DNA from: Bog-473 sp963821755
GTDB lineage: Bacteria; Actinomycetota; Acidimicrobiia; Acidimicrobiales; RAAP-2
NCBI GenBank assembly: GCA_963821755.1
Contig: CAWGEX010000005.1
Location: 248,001-312,000 of the forward strand
Reading direction: 5' to 3'
Length of the DNA stretch: 64,000 nucleotides
Positions 42,166 through 53,188 of the stretch are shown here, piece after piece. Under the pieces are notes generated by a model. It worked only from the letters and a program-made list of their open reading frames with translations. It did not search any database and was not told the origin of the DNA. A program made the position numbers and the translations under genes. Positions within the stretch are counted from its first letter, which is position 1. Each line of letters starts with the position of its first letter.

Positions 42166-43777
42166 ATGAACAAAAAGCCACTGATCCTGCTGTCGCTCCT
42201 GTTGGCGGCCCTTGTCATCAACCTCGACACCACGATGGTGAACGTCACCCTGCCGACCCTGGTCCGGGAGCTGCATGCGACAAACACCCAACTCCAGTGG
42301 GTGGTCGACGCCTACAACCTCGTGTTCGCCGCCCTCCTGCTGACGGCTGGGAGCCTGTCGGACCGCTTCGGACGCAAGGGATGGCTGCTGGCCGGGTTGG
42401 CCGTCTTCGGCGTAGCGAGCTTCCTTGGCGGTCACACGACGAGCGTGGGCGAACTCGTCGCCTCACGGGCGTTCATGGGTCTCGGGGCAGCCATGATCTT
42501 CCCGCCGACGCTCTCGCTGATCTCCAACGTGTTCGTGGAGCGCAAAGAACGGGCAAAGGCCATCGGACTGTCGGGCGCGACGGTCGGAGTCGCAGTGGGC
42601 ACCGGGCCGATCGTCGGCGGCTGGCTTCTCGCCCACTTCTCGTGGAGCAGCATCTTCTACGTCATGGGTCCTGTGGCCGGGGTCACGTTCATCATGGTCG
42701 CCTTGACGGTCCCGACGTCGAGGCACCCCGTTGCAGGACGAGTCGACCTCCCCGGCTTTGCCATCTCGGCGGTGGCCATGGGCCTCATCGTCTACACCCT
42801 GATCGAGGCACCCACCCACGGCTGGTCCTCGGGACGATACGCTCGCCGGGTACGTCGGTTTCACCGTGCTGGCCGTTGGATTCGCAGCCTGGGAGCGTCG
42901 GATCGAACACCCGATGCTCGACGTGGCGCTCTTCAAGAACATGCGGTTCACCGCAGCGAGTGGATCCGTGGCCATTGCCTTCTTTGCGCTGTTCGGGTTC
43001 TCCATTCTCATTACCCAGTACTTTCAGTTCGCCCACGGGTGGAGTGCCCTCTCGACCGGCGTGCATCTGCTCCCCATCGCATTTTCAGTCGCAGTGGGAT
43101 CGATCGTGGGAACCCAGATGGCGGTCAAGGTCGGAACGAAGGTCATTGTCGCTTCGGGACTGCTGATGGTAGCGGCCTTCTTAGTCTGGATCGCACTGAG
43201 CCTCGACCAAACAACCGGCTACGCCGTCATAGCCGGACAGATGGTCCTCGGGGGCATCGGCCTAGGCTTCACGTCGGCCCCAGCGACCGAATCGGTGATG
43301 GGGGCGGTGTCGATCAGCCAGGCCGGCGTGGGCTCCGCCGTCAACGACTCGACCAGGCTCCTCGGCGGCACGCTCGGTGTGGCCGTCATCGGAAGCGTGT
43401 TCAACTCGGTCTTCAGAAACGACATCGGCCGCCACCTAGCGCCAAGCGCGAACGCTGTTTTCGGAAGCACGATCCGTGAGTCCGCGGGCGCCGCATTCGC
43501 AGTGAGCAACAAGCTGGCGATATCTGGGCACCCCGCGCTCGGCGCCCAGATCCATCAAGTCGCCTCGGATGCGTTCATCCACGGCTTCCACGTCGGCTGC
43601 CTGGTCGCAGCCGGTGTCGCCGGCTTCGGCGTACTCCTCGCCGCCGTCTTCCTTCCCGCCCAGCCCCTCGTGCTGGCCGCCGACTTGGAGTTCGAAACCG
43701 TCGACGAGCTTGGATACCAGCCGGTCGAAGCAATGAACATCCAAGACATCACGGTCTCCGACGGGCAATCGTTCTAG
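42166..43777 (+). pseudogene. DHA2-family MFS drug transporter, frameshifted
   Basis: EmrB/QacA-type proton-driven multidrug exporter of about 537 codons. The first half has DTTMVNVTLPTLVRELHAT after the first span, then AGSLSDRFGRKGWLLAG (motif A), ASRAFMGLGAAMIFPPTLSL and GATVGVAVGTGPIVGGW (motif C). At about 42834 the frame shifts by one base; the second half continues with FTVLAVGFAAWERRIEHPML and STRLLGGTLGVAVIGSVF. Fourteen spans are likely when joined. It is divergent from the HxlR gene, the classic arrangement. Both members of the pair carry indels, so the locus may be dead or the sequence locally wrong. Confidence 0.85.
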
Positions 43778-43813
43778 TGATCGAGTTCGCCGCCGCGATG
43801 CTCCGGCCAACCA

Positions 43814-44665
43814 ATGACCGATGCGGACCCAACGCGAACCTCGGGCGTTTTGTTGGCTGGGAGGCTGGACTTCGGCTGGTGGGCGTCGAATGGCCCGACC
43901 GCCGGCTACCTCCTCAGCATCGTCTTGGGGAGCGTCGGCCGGCTGCTGGGCCTCGATTCCGTGACCCCTCGCAGCGCGGACCTACACATAGTTCGCCTCG
44001 CGGCAGCCGACGACTTCGACGTGACCGCAGCGTTCGCCGAGGCTGCAGGGGGTGTTGCGACCGTCATGGTGACGTTGGCTCAACGCGAGCCTTTCGCAAC
44101 CGCGGCGGTCCAGGTCGGACGTCGCCTGGGTGAGGAGTCGATTGGGCCATCGCAGCGCCTCGGTGTCTTCCCACCTGAGGTGTATGCGGAGATGGAAATG
44201 CGCCGATCGAGACTGCCACCGGTCACCGGCCAGTTCAGGTACCGTCCGGCCACCAACCCAGATGGCACCAGCCTGCACCCCGGTTGGGACCTAGTGTGGG
44301 TCAGCCCACGCTCTGGTCAGTATTCCGGGCGCGAACACATCGCCAAGATCCTCGACTGCTGGTACCCGGCCAGCTACATGCGCGCCGTTCGCGATCACCT
44401 CGGTCGCATGCAACCGCTGAATGAGCTGAGTCGACCCGCGGCAACGAATCTGCTCGGAACCCACGTCGAATTCACCTCCCCCGACGAGGCCTACGCCGAT
44501 ATCAGCAACGCGCTGCTGGCGAGCCGTGTGAAGGCCTCGGCCGATGGATATCATTTCGAACAGCAGGAGATCTGGTCCGACCGCGGAGACCTGCTCGTCG
44601 ACGCCCAGATCGTCCGACGCCAAGAGCGGCCACAGGTGGCCCACTCCGCCGAGAGGCGACCGTGA
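43814..44665 (+). CDS. Acyl-CoA thioesterase-like protein (double hotdog)
   Basis: 283-aa protein of the thioesterase-like superfamily (TesB/4HBT_3 type). Two hotdog domains are expected. The first includes FGWWASNGPTAGYLLSIVL and RSADLHIVRLAAADDFDVT. The second includes TNLLGTHVEFTSPDEAYADI, then HFEQQEIWSDRGDLLVDAQ, a typical active-site strand ending. Actinobacterial members hydrolyse acyl-CoA or act in lipid and steroid breakdown. It follows the MFS gene by 37 bp on the same strand and could be cotranscribed. It is intact although its neighbours are not. Confidence 0.85.
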   Translation: MTDADPTRTSGVLLAGRLDFGWWASNGPTAGYLLSIVLGSVGRLLGLDSVTPRSADLHIVRLAAADDFDVTAAFAEAAGGVATVMVTLAQREPFATAAVQVGRRLGEESIGPSQRLGVFPPEVYAEMEMRRSRLPPVTGQFRYRPATNPDGTSLHPGWDLVWVSPRSGQYSGREHIAKILDCWYPASYMRAVRDHLGRMQPLNELSRPAATNLLGTHVEFTSPDEAYADISNALLASRVKASADGYHFEQQEIWSDRGDLLVDAQIVRRQERPQVAHSAERRP

Positions 44666-44917
44666 GCGGGACGATCAGCGGCCGCGCTGACCGGGTGACC
44701 AGGCAGGGAATGCCAAGGTCTGCGATCACCGCGGCCAATGCAAACAAAGACCTTCGCACCGGGGCTCTACTGCAACCTGATCGAGCGCGAGCTGCTGATC
44801 TGCCTACCCTGCCGTTATTCCGATCTGGCTTACGTTCTGCCGGGCATTGCAACCAGCTTCTCGCCAATCACCTCCGCATCGGCTAGTCGTTGAGCAACGA
44901 CGACGCGTAGCCAGGAC

Positions 44918-45409
44918 ATGCGAAGGAAGACCTTCCACCAGATGAACTGCTCGGTGGCCCGCGCCCTGGAGGTGGTCGGCGAATGGTGGACCATGCTCAT
45001 CGTTCGGGATTGCCTGCGAGGGGTCACCCGGTTCGACCAGTTCCAGAGTCGGTTGGGCATCTCCAGCAACATCCTCATCGAACGTCTAGAACGCCTGGTC
45101 GAGGCTGACGTGCTGATTCGGGTCCCCTATCAGGACCGCCCTATCCGCCATGACTACCGGCTGACCGACAAGGGCCGGGACCTTTGGATGACGCTGACCG
45201 TCATGCGTCAGTGGGGCGACCGCTGGGAGTCCCCCGCCGGACCCCCCGTCGTTCTTGAACACACGGCGTGTCACCACCAAGCCACGGTCGTACCCACCTG
45301 CTCCGCCTGCGGAGAGCCGCTCGACCGGCAATCTCTCGGGGCCCACCCCGGGCCGGGAGCGCACCGGCGTCCCGCTGACGAGTTGGCCCCGACCGCAGCT
45401 CGTGTCTGA
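44918..45409 (+). CDS. HxlR-family transcriptional regulator
   Basis: 163-aa regulator. The winged helix is canonical: NCSVARALEVVGEWWTMLIV, then GVTRFDQFQSRLGISSNIL and VPYQDRPIRHDYRLTDKGR. The N-terminal Cys conserved in redox- or aldehyde-sensing HxlR members is present (MNCS). A C-terminal tail carries a CSACGEPL motif and is rich in Pro and Arg, possibly a zinc site made with the preceding Cys-His pair (TACHH). A target is not obvious: the small gene downstream follows closely, while the upstream 250 bp are empty. Confidence 0.92.
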   Translation: MRRKTFHQMNCSVARALEVVGEWWTMLIVRDCLRGVTRFDQFQSRLGISSNILIERLERLVEADVLIRVPYQDRPIRHDYRLTDKGRDLWMTLTVMRQWGDRWESPAGPPVVLEHTACHHQATVVPTCSACGEPLDRQSLGAHPGPGAHRRPADELAPTAARV

Positions 45410-45418
45410 TCGACCGAT

Positions 45419-45625
45419 GTGAACGATTCCTTCAACCATACGTCGTACGGCTCGGATGTGCGGGCTGTACTCGCGTCCATCTTCAACAAGACCCTGGCGA
45501 CTGGCGGTTGGAATGACTGGGAAGAGGCGAAAGGACTCAAATCTCCCGAGGAAGCCAGCCATGGGACGTACGAGCAAGCAGATGCTTTCGCCTTGGCGGC
45601 GTGGGATGAAATCGGATTTAAGTGA
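45419..45625 (+). CDS. Small hypothetical protein
   Basis: 68-aa frame starting at GTG only 9 bp after the HxlR stop. It is acidic and aromatic (TGGWNDWEEAKGLKSPEEAS, ADAFALAAWDEIGFK). I recognise no family. Close spacing behind the regulator supports cotranscription, but the frame is short and lacks a strong ribosome-binding site, so it may be chance. Confidence 0.35.
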   Translation: MNDSFNHTSYGSDVRAVLASIFNKTLATGGWNDWEEAKGLKSPEEASHGTYEQADAFALAAWDEIGFK

Positions 45626-45667
45626 ATGACGATGGAGTATGAGAAGCCGGTTATCGCTCCTTAGTGG

Positions 45668-46040
45668 CTATATCTTCATGACCACCTTGGCTCTCAACAG
45701 GTGGTGTCGAACTGTGTTGGGGTCTACGTCTAGTTGGGCTCCAACTACGGCAAGTGACTGCCCAGCTCGATACAAGTCGATCATTCTCTGGATGTCATCA
45801 GAACTGAGTCTGCGGTAACGCCTGGCTATACCTCTTTCTGTCCAGCAATTTGGAAACGGTATTCCTATTAATACGAAACTTAACTGCCAGTTCTGCCAGT
45901 TCTGCCAGTTCTGCCAGTTCTGCCAGTTTGGCCCCCTCCTGGTAATCAACCATCAGCTCATCAATCTCGGCCGGACGGAGGCGTATCTGAATCTGCTTCT
46001 TGGTTCGCAAAATAGGTATTGCACGCTCTGATGGTGTCAT
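45668..46040 (-). pseudogene. Two-HTH DNA-binding protein with AEL microsatellite, frameshifted
   Basis: Small DNA-binding protein of a type often encoded near recombinases in actinobacteria: two resolvase-like helix-turn-helices in tandem. The first is QIQIRLRPAEIDELMVDYQE, then VKFRINRNTVSKLLDRK. The second, in another frame after about 45835, is IARRYRRLSSDDIQRMIDLY, then VDPNTVRHHLLRAKV. A single indel joins them. In the first helix a 9-bp repeat adds AEL units (KLAELAELAELAELAV), where related proteins have one. The start at ATG 46040 is tentative, as no good ribosome-binding site is seen. Less decayed than most relics, it could still make the first domain. Confidence 0.65.
45884..45928. 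repeat. 9-bp tandem repeat in HTH gene
   Basis: Five copies of CTGCCAGTT (encoding Ala-Glu-Leu on the minus strand). It is in-frame and can change length without disrupting the reading frame. Confidence 0.92.
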
Positions 46041-46337
46041 CTGGAGGAGGCATTCAACGCGTTCTCCCAGGTCACCGAGGTTTGAATATCGTCCCAGGAC
46101 CTCCACCCCGGTACCCCTATTGCAAACGCTGTCCCTGTAAATCAGGGCGTTCGTGTGTCCGATCGCTCGGTGACCGTGAGGGCCTTTCTCCAACCCCCAG
46201 AAGCTGCTACCGGCGCGGCAGGGCTGGATCGCACTCGACCAGCCGTGCCGCGGTTCGAGCGTTTAAAAGCGTCCCGTTCCCGCTCCCGCTGCCGCTGCCG
46301 GTGCGGGTTCAGGTAGTGACACCCTGACGGTGCGCCT

Positions 46338-46942
46338 TCAACCACCGCGACCAGGTTGCGGGTGGACGAGTAGGGGGTAGGCCACGAACTTGTGCAGCGC
46401 CCGAGCGCGTTGGTCGGGAGAGCGGTCGGCGAAGAGCGGGCTGAGCATCGTGACGTGGACGTCAACGAGCCATTCGGTTGCTTCTTCGATTGTGATGTCG
46501 GAGCGAAGCGCACCGCGGTCGGCGATGCGGTTCAAGAATCGTGCGACGATCGGGGCCGCCAGGCCGGCGACCGCTTTCGGTCCGCCACCCACACGGGCGA
46601 TGGCGGCTGTCGCTCCTTGACGATCGAGGGCCTGGAACCATGGTTCGGCCCGTATGGCGTCGGCGTGAGCGAGGAGCCCGTTGACGATCCAGTCGGCCGG
46701 GTCGCCGTTTTCGTCGATGTCGGTCTCTAACCGCTCGGCGATCTCGGCCGAGCGCGGACGAGCACCTCGCGGACCAGTTCATCCTTGTCGGCGACGTAGC
46801 GGTACACGGTGGCCCGTGAGCAGCCCGCTCGGCGGGCGATCTTGTCGACCCGGACGGCCAACGGTCCGTCCTCGTCGATCAGCGCGGCCGTGGCCGCCAC
46901 GAGGCGCTCGCGCAGGTCGATTTCGGGTGTTGTCACTGCCAC
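46338..46942 (-). pseudogene. TetR-family regulator, frameshifted
   Basis: TetR-type repressor of about 200 codons. From GTG 46942 it reads LRERLVAATAALIDEDGPLA, then VDKIARRAGCSRATVYRYVA, a textbook TetR helix-turn-helix. At about 46755 one base is missing or extra; the ligand domain continues in another frame (AEIAERLETDIDENGDPADW) and again to 46338 (FLNRIADRGALRSDITIEEA). It is divergent from the amidohydrolase gene, with a clear dyad between them, so it was or is the regulator of the catabolic cluster. Functional status depends on whether the indel is real. Confidence 0.82.
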
Positions 46943-46958
46943 AGGGGCATGTTACCTT

Positions 46959-46988
46959 TGTGAGACAAAAAGTGAAATCTGTCTTACA
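46959..46988. promoter_or_regulatory. Candidate TetR operator
   Basis: Inverted repeat TGTGAGACA-N12-TGTCTTACA (8 of 9 positions complementary) between the divergent TetR and amidohydrolase starts. Position and symmetry fit a TetR operator controlling both. Confidence 0.65.
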
Positions 46989-47024
46989 CCTGCGCCAGGG
47001 GCAACGACGCAGAGGACGAAGGCC

Positions 47025-48748
47025 ATGTCTGATCTTTTGATCCGAAACGGGACGATCGTCGACGGGACCGGGGCGCCGCCCGTACGAGGTGACGTCGCGA
47101 TCGAGGGCGACCGCATCGTCGCGGTGGACTCCGATCTCTCGAGCACCGGGAGTCCGGACTTCGACGCCACCGGACTCTTGGTGACGCCGGGATGGGTCGA
47201 CATCCACACCCACTACGACGGCCAGGCCACCTGGGACGATGTGCTCGCACCTTCGGCGTTGCACGGCGTCACCACTGTGGTCATGGGCAATTGCGGCGTC
47301 GGCTTCGCGCCGGTCCGCCCCGCACGACGGGAATGGCTCATCGGACTCATGGAAGGTGTGGAGGACATTCCCGGCACCGCCCTCGCCGAGGGGATCGATT
47401 GGCAGTGGGAGTCGTTCCCCGAGTATCTCGACGCCCTCGGCCGACGCAAGTGGACCATCGACGTCGGCGCCCAGATCGCCCACGGGGCGGTCCGCACATA
47501 CGTGATGGGTGATCGGGGAGCCAGGAACGAGCCGGCGACTCCTGCAGACATCGACGCCATGCGAGAGATCGTTCGGGACGCGATCACCGCCGGAGCGCTC
47601 GGGTTCTCGACCTCGCGGACCATCGCCCACCGATCGATCGACGGAGAACCGGTGCCGGGTACCTACGCAGCGGAGGACGAGCTGTTCGGCATCGGCGAGG
47701 CGCTCGGCGACCTGGGAGCCGGTGTCTTCGAGCTCGCCCCGGCCGGCGTCGCCGGAGAAGACGTCCTCAGCCCGGCCAAGGAGGTGGATTGGATGCGTCG
47801 GCTGTCGGCCAAGATCAAGAGGCCCGTCACCTTCGCCCTCGTCCAAGTCGATGCCGAGCCCGACCTGTGGCGAGACCTGATGGACATGACGAGCGGCCGC
47901 GCGGACGAGGGTGCCGACCTGTGGCCGCAGGTCGCGGGGCGGGCGACCGGCCTGTTGTCGGGGCACTTCACGACCTACTGCATCTTCGACGTCGTTCCGG
48001 CCTACCAAGAGCTCAAGGCGCAAAAGCTGACGCCCACCGACGTTCATCAGCGCCCTTCGGACCGCTGAGGTGCGCGCGCCATCCTCGAGTGGCAGCCCGA
48101 CGAGGAATCGGCGATCCGGATCGCCGCAGCCTGCGACCGCACGTTTGTCCTCGGGGACCCACCCCAATACGAGCCCGGTCCGGAACGCTCCTGTCGGCGC
48201 TGGCCGCGGCGGCCGGGCGCACGCCCCTCGAGGTCGCCTACGACGCGCTTTTGGCCGACGACGGAACCGGGTTGTTGTACCTGCCGATCCTCAACTATGC
48301 CGACGGGAGCCTCGAACCGGCGCGCGAGATGCTCTTGCATCCCCGCTCAGCCAACGGCCTCGGCGACGGCGGGGCGCATTGCGGCGTCATCTGTGACGCA
48401 TCCATCCCGACCTTCATGCTCACCCACTGGACCCGTGATCGCCAACGGGGCCAGCGCCTCCCGCTGGAGTTGGCGGTCCGCAAGCAGACCCGGGACACGG
48501 CCCGGCTCTACGGCCTCCATGACCGCGGCACCCTCGAGCCCGGGATGCTCGCCGACGTCAACGTCATCGACTACGACGCGCTCCAGCTCGAACCGCCGGT
48601 CGTGGTGTCCGACCTGCCCGCAGGCGGGTCACGGCTCGTGCAACGAGCGAAAGGCTACGCGGCGACCATCAAGTCCGGCGTCGTGACGTTCGTCGACGGC
48701 GTGGACACCGGTGCCCGCCCCGGGCGCTTGGTCCGAGGCCCGCGGTGA
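47025..48748 (+). pseudogene. D-aminoacylase-like amidohydrolase, frameshifted
   Basis: Metal-dependent amidohydrolase of the N-acyl-D-amino-acid deacylase (D-aminoacylase) type. It starts MSDLLIRNGTIVDGTGAPPV, then GWVDIHTHYDGQATWDD with the HxH metal motif and MGNCGVGFAPVRP. The frame stops at 48068; coding continues in other frames (AILEWQPDEESAIRIAAAC, then LANGLGDG-type SANGLGDGGAHCGVICDAS and YGLHDRGTLEPGMLADVNV) to 48748. At least two or three indels lie between 48050 and 48190. It would deacylate an N-acyl or amide compound. It overlaps the Rieske gene start (GTGA), indicating an operon. Confidence 0.85.
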
Positions 48749-49999
48749 CCGCGACTCGGATGCAGGACAGCGCCGCACCGACCTCGGCGTCGAAGCAGAT
48801 GATCGACATCGGACGCCGCATGATCGCCAACATCCTCGCCGATACGACCGACCTGCGGGGTTCGACGTTTGTCGGTGACGGGTCGGTCTTCACCGATCCC
48901 GACCGCTTCGAGCGGGAGCGGGAGGTGCTCTTTCGGCGAACACCGCAGGTGATCGCGTGGGCGGGCGACGTCTCCGAACCGGGGACATCGTCGCCCGTGA
49001 GGTCGCCGGAGTGCCGGTGGTGGTCACCCGTCATCAAGACGGGGAGCTTCTACGCCTTCCTCAATGCATGCTCGCATCGAGGCATGACGCTCTGCGACGG
49101 CGTCGACAATCGCCGCCGCCTTACGTGCCCATATCACGGATGGAACTACGACCTGCAGGGCAACCTGGTCGGCATCCCCAACCGCGATCGCTTTCCGGCA
49201 CTCGACGTCGACACGCTCGGGCTGTCTGCGACTTCCGGTGGCCGTTCAGGCCGGGTTGGTCGTGGTGGGCCTCCGACCTGACGTCGAGGTGGACGGGTTC
49301 CTCGATCCGCTGGGCGACGAGTATGCGTGGCTTGGCTACGACCGTTACCGCAGCGGTTCCGAGCGGGTGCTGCGCAAGGCGGCCAACTGGAAATTGATGA
49401 TCGACCTGAACAACGAGGCGTATCACGTTCCCTCGCTCCACCGCGAGAGTCTGCTCCCGTTCCTCTCCGATAACTGCACCGTCGACACGTTCGGTCCACA
49501 CAGTCGGATGTGCGTGCCGTTCAAGGGCCTCGAGAAGCTCGCCGACGTGCCCGAGGCGGACTGGCCCGAGCGGCTCGACACGATCATGGTCACCTGCATC
49601 TACCCGGCCACCGTGCTGATCGACCACATGCAGGGCGGATCCATGCATCGGGTCTCACCGGGCGCGCACCCCGGCGAGAGCATCGTGCACATGATCGAGG
49701 GACGCCCGGGCGAGATGGACGCCGCCGCCCGCGCGAGCTGCGAAGAGGTGATGGAAGTGAATCTCAGCATCCTCGACCGCGAGGACTACGCGGCCACCGA
49801 GGCCTGCCAACGTGGCTACGACGGCGGAGCCCGTTCACTGGTGGGCGGAGTCGGAGAACCACTCATCGGCCACTGGCACAACACCTGGGACGCTGCGCTC
49901 GCTGCCAATTCGACACCTCCATCGGGTGACGGCGACAAAGCCCTGGCTGGGCGGCCTATGTTACCACAAGAGCGACTCGGCGACTCGGTGAATGACTAA
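48745..49999 (+). pseudogene. Rieske oxygenase alpha subunit, frameshifted
   Basis: Aromatic-ring-hydroxylating-type oxygenase large subunit of about 415 codons, starting at GTG 48745. The Rieske cluster ligands are present: CSHRG then CPYHGW (C-x-H...C-x2-H). Two indels near 48980 and 49035 displace a segment read as GDIVAREVAGVPVVVTRHQD, and another near 49220 separates the catalytic domain. That domain shows NWKLMIDLNNEAYHVPSLHR, with the Asn/Asp-His-His iron-ligand area, then MCVPFKGLE. The fourth gene of the cluster is a sulfatase. The natural substrate is unknown; choline, carnitine or aromatic monooxygenases share this fold. Confidence 0.85.
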
Positions 50000-50300
50000 C
50001 CCCCAAGAGCGTTCAGATATGTACGATGACCGCCATGACCCGGTGGTATTGGGCACCCCTCATTCGTCAAAGGACCCGTGAGGTAGACGATTCGGTCGAG
50101 GTAGAGCACTATCTATGGACCCGGTGGAAGCTGCCACCACGGACAGACGACAGCAAGATCCTGGAAGCAAGGCGGTAGCCAGATTGGTGGCGCCACTCTT
50201 CATCGCAAGGTCGGTGGCTCTTCGCTGTGCCCAGCGAGGTTGTCGATGACCCTCGTCATGATTTTCGTTCCTGCTGCGCCGACTCCGAGAGGCTTGACTG
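50000..50300. other. Intergenic region without recognised gene
   Basis: About 300 bp between the oxygenase and the sulfatase genes. No gene is recognised. Confidence 0.5.
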
Positions 50301-52602
50301 ATGCCGCAAGATGTCCTTCCCTTTCCACCCACCCCGTCAGCCAGTAAGGCCGGTCGGACCATGCAGGAGTCCACCTACGCCCAGCGGGTGCCAGAGAAGC
50401 GCCTGCCTAGTGATGCCCCCAACATCCTCATCGTCTTGATTGATGACGCCGGCCCGGGATTGCCCACCACGTTCGGTGGTGAAGTCACTACGAACGCGCT
50501 CTCTCGCGTGTTGGGCGAAGGCATCGGCTACAACCGATTCCACACCACGGCTATGTGCTCACCAACCCGAGCATCCCTGCTCACGGGGCGCAATCACCAC
50601 CGCATCGGGAACGGGCAGATCGCCGAGCTGGCCAACGACTGGGACGGCTACGCCGGAGAGATCCCCAAGAGCAGCGCACTCGCTGCCGAAGTACTAAAGG
50701 ATTACGGCTATGCCACTGCGGCCTTCGGCAAGTGGCACAACACACCCGCCATGGAGACATCGGCCGCCGGACCGTTCCACAACTGGCCCACCGGCAACGG
50801 CTTTGAGTACTTCTACGGCTTCTTGGCCGGTGAGGCATCGCAGTATGAACCCAACCTGGTGCGCAACACCACCATCGTCCGACCTCCGAAGACTCCCGAA
50901 GAGGGCTACCACCTCAGTGAGGATCTGGCCGACGACGCCATCACGTGGCTGCATCGCCACCAAGCCTTCGAGCCGGACAAGCCATTCTTCATGTACTGGG
51001 CCAGCGGCTGCCTCCACGGACCCCACCACGTCATGAAGCAGTGGGCCGACAAGTACCTGGGCAAGTTCGATGACGGGTGGGATGCCTACCGAGAGCGGAC
51101 CTTCGCCCGGGCCAAAGAGAAGGGCTGGATACCCGAAGAGGCGGCACTGACCCCCCGTGACCCAGCCATGCCGGCCTGGGACGATATTCCCGAGGCCGAA
51201 AGGCCATTCCATCAGAGATCCATGGAAGTGGCAGCGGGCTTCGCCGAGCACGTCGACGTCCAGGTGGGGCGGTTGCTCGACGAACTGGATCACCTGGGTC
51301 TGTCGGAAAACACCCTCGTCTTCTATATCTGGGGCGACAACGGATCGTCGGGCGAAGGACAGAACGGCACCATCAGCGAACTCCTGGCCCAAAACGGCAT
51401 CCCGACCACTGTCGACATGCACATCAATGTGCTCAATGAGATGGGCGGACTCGGTCTCCTAGGCACACCCAAGGTCGACAACATGTACCACGCCGGATGG
51501 GCCTGGGCTGGAAGTACTCCATACAAGGGTCTGAAGCTCCTGGCATCTCATCTCGGCGGCACGAGAAACCCGATGGCGGTGAAGTGGCCCGCCAAGATTA
51601 CGCCGGACAGCACCCCACGGAGTCAGTTCCACCACTGCAATGACCTTGTACCCACCATCTACGAGATAGTGGGGATAACCCCTCCACGAGTGGTCAACGG
51701 CATTCCTCAAGACCCCATCGACGGGATCAGCTTCGCCTATTCGTTCAGTGATCCCGAGGCTGAAGGACGACTCCGCACCCAGTACTTCGAGATCATGGGC
51801 AGCCGTGCGATCTATCACGACGGATGGATGGCTTCAGCTTTTGGGCCACGAACTCCGTGGATGCCCGGGCTGCCACCGGGCATCACGGAGTGGACTCCCG
51901 ACCAGGACACTTGGGAGTTGTACAACCTTGACCAGGACTGGACGCAGGCCAATGACTTGGCGGCGTCGGAACCAGACAAGGTCGCCCAAATGCGAGAGAT
52001 GTTCTCCATCGAGGCTGCCAAGAACAGCGTGTTCCCGGTTGGGGGAGCCCTGTGGATACCGGTCATGCACCCCGAACTCCGAATCTCAACGCCGTACCGG
52101 GAATGGAACTTTACCGGTGACATCACCCGGATGCCCGAATTTCTGCGCTCCGGCATTAGGGAACCGAGAAAACCGGGTGACGATTACGGCCGACATTCCC
52201 GAATCGGCCAATGGGGTCCTCTACGCATTGGGCGGAACTGGCGGTGGCCTGACTGCTTACTTTGACGACGGCTTTCTTTGTTATGAGTACAACCTGTTCA
52301 TCCTGCAGCGCACCAAGATTCGATCGGCCGAGCAGGTGCCCGCTGGCAGCGTGACCATTGAGATTGAAACCGCCTACGAAGAGGTTCGCCCAGGCGGCCC
52401 GCTCAATGTCACATTGAAGGTGAATGGAACAAGCGTTGGCTCGGGCACGGTGCCGATAAGTGCTCCGCTGATATTCAGTGCGAACGATTGCCTCGATATC
52501 GGGATTTGCCTCGGGGGTCGGGTGTCACTGGATTACTACGACCGAGCACCCTTTCCCTTCACTGGAGAGATCGAACTGGTGAACGTCCGGTACACGTCAT
52601 AG
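50301..52602 (+). pseudogene. Arylsulfatase, frameshifted near C-terminus
   Basis: Type I sulfatase of about 767 codons. The N-terminal metal loop is LIVLIDDAGPGLPTTFGG. The activating signature CSPTRASLLTGRN holds the Cys expected to become formylglycine, and GKWHN and FYIWGDNGSSGEGQNGT supply further active-site residues. It is likely to hydrolyse sulfate esters. At about 52170 one indel separates the last domain, a concanavalin-like beta-sandwich (VTITADIPESANGVLYALGG, VTIEIETAYEEVRPGGPLNV, GEIELVNVRYT), which ends at 52602. The sulfatase core is intact, so activity may survive truncation. No secretion signal is obvious, so the protein may be cytoplasmic. Confidence 0.88.
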
Positions 52603-53188
52603 GCGCAAATTCTTGCAACGACCATCCCCGAAGTGCCTGGGCGCATGTTGGTGCCTTCAAGGATCGCCGTACCTGGCCGGCAGTGTGAAATGCTCCCCAT
52701 CGTTAGTGCTGTCGTGGTCAGTAACCGGTCCAGCGATGACGCCGAACAATCATTGTCGAGCGGTCCGGCATTACCCTGCGGCTTGCACGCTGGCGAAAAC
52801 CGGTCGCCGAAGGAATCGCCGGGCGGCCGCAGGCTCGACAGCGCGGGTCGTGCGCCGGAAGGTCTACCGGACAACCAATTGGATCAACCAGCGGGTGCTG
52901 AAGGAGCGTGGGCTGTAGCCGTCGGAGTGCCTCGCTGGAACACTGGCGCCCGCTGGGCCAACCTGTCACTCCTCCGTCGACTTCGGACCCCCCGTGTACT
53001 GCATGATGCAGGTGCCGAAAATCAGCCTTATCGCCACCGCCTGATCCCGACGCGTTTCGGATACGGCGGCCAACGCCGATTCGCGACCCGAGGTGACTAA
53101 TTTGGGCTCGCCCGACGAGCCGCGGCCACCCGTCGCTTCAGGTCGGGCTCGCCATCAGCAAATTTCGCTCGTCCTTGCCCTCTCTGCT
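52603..53188. other. Intergenic region without recognised gene
   Basis: About 590 bp. Open frames occur but show no homology or codon signal that I recognise, and no promoter or RNA stands out. Confidence 0.5.

Noticed and set aside
45884..45928. Possible CRISPR array
   Set aside because: The repeats are 9 bp, directly adjacent without spacers, and in frame within a coding sequence.
46250..46330. Compositionally skewed CCGCT/CCCGC-rich stretch as a regulatory element
   Set aside because: Imperfect low-complexity sequence without symmetry or a position relative to a start that would support a site.
52613..53100. Open frames of 101 and 155 codons after the sulfatase gene
   Set aside because: No family, no ribosome-binding site, and overlapping alternative frames of equal quality; not supported as genes.
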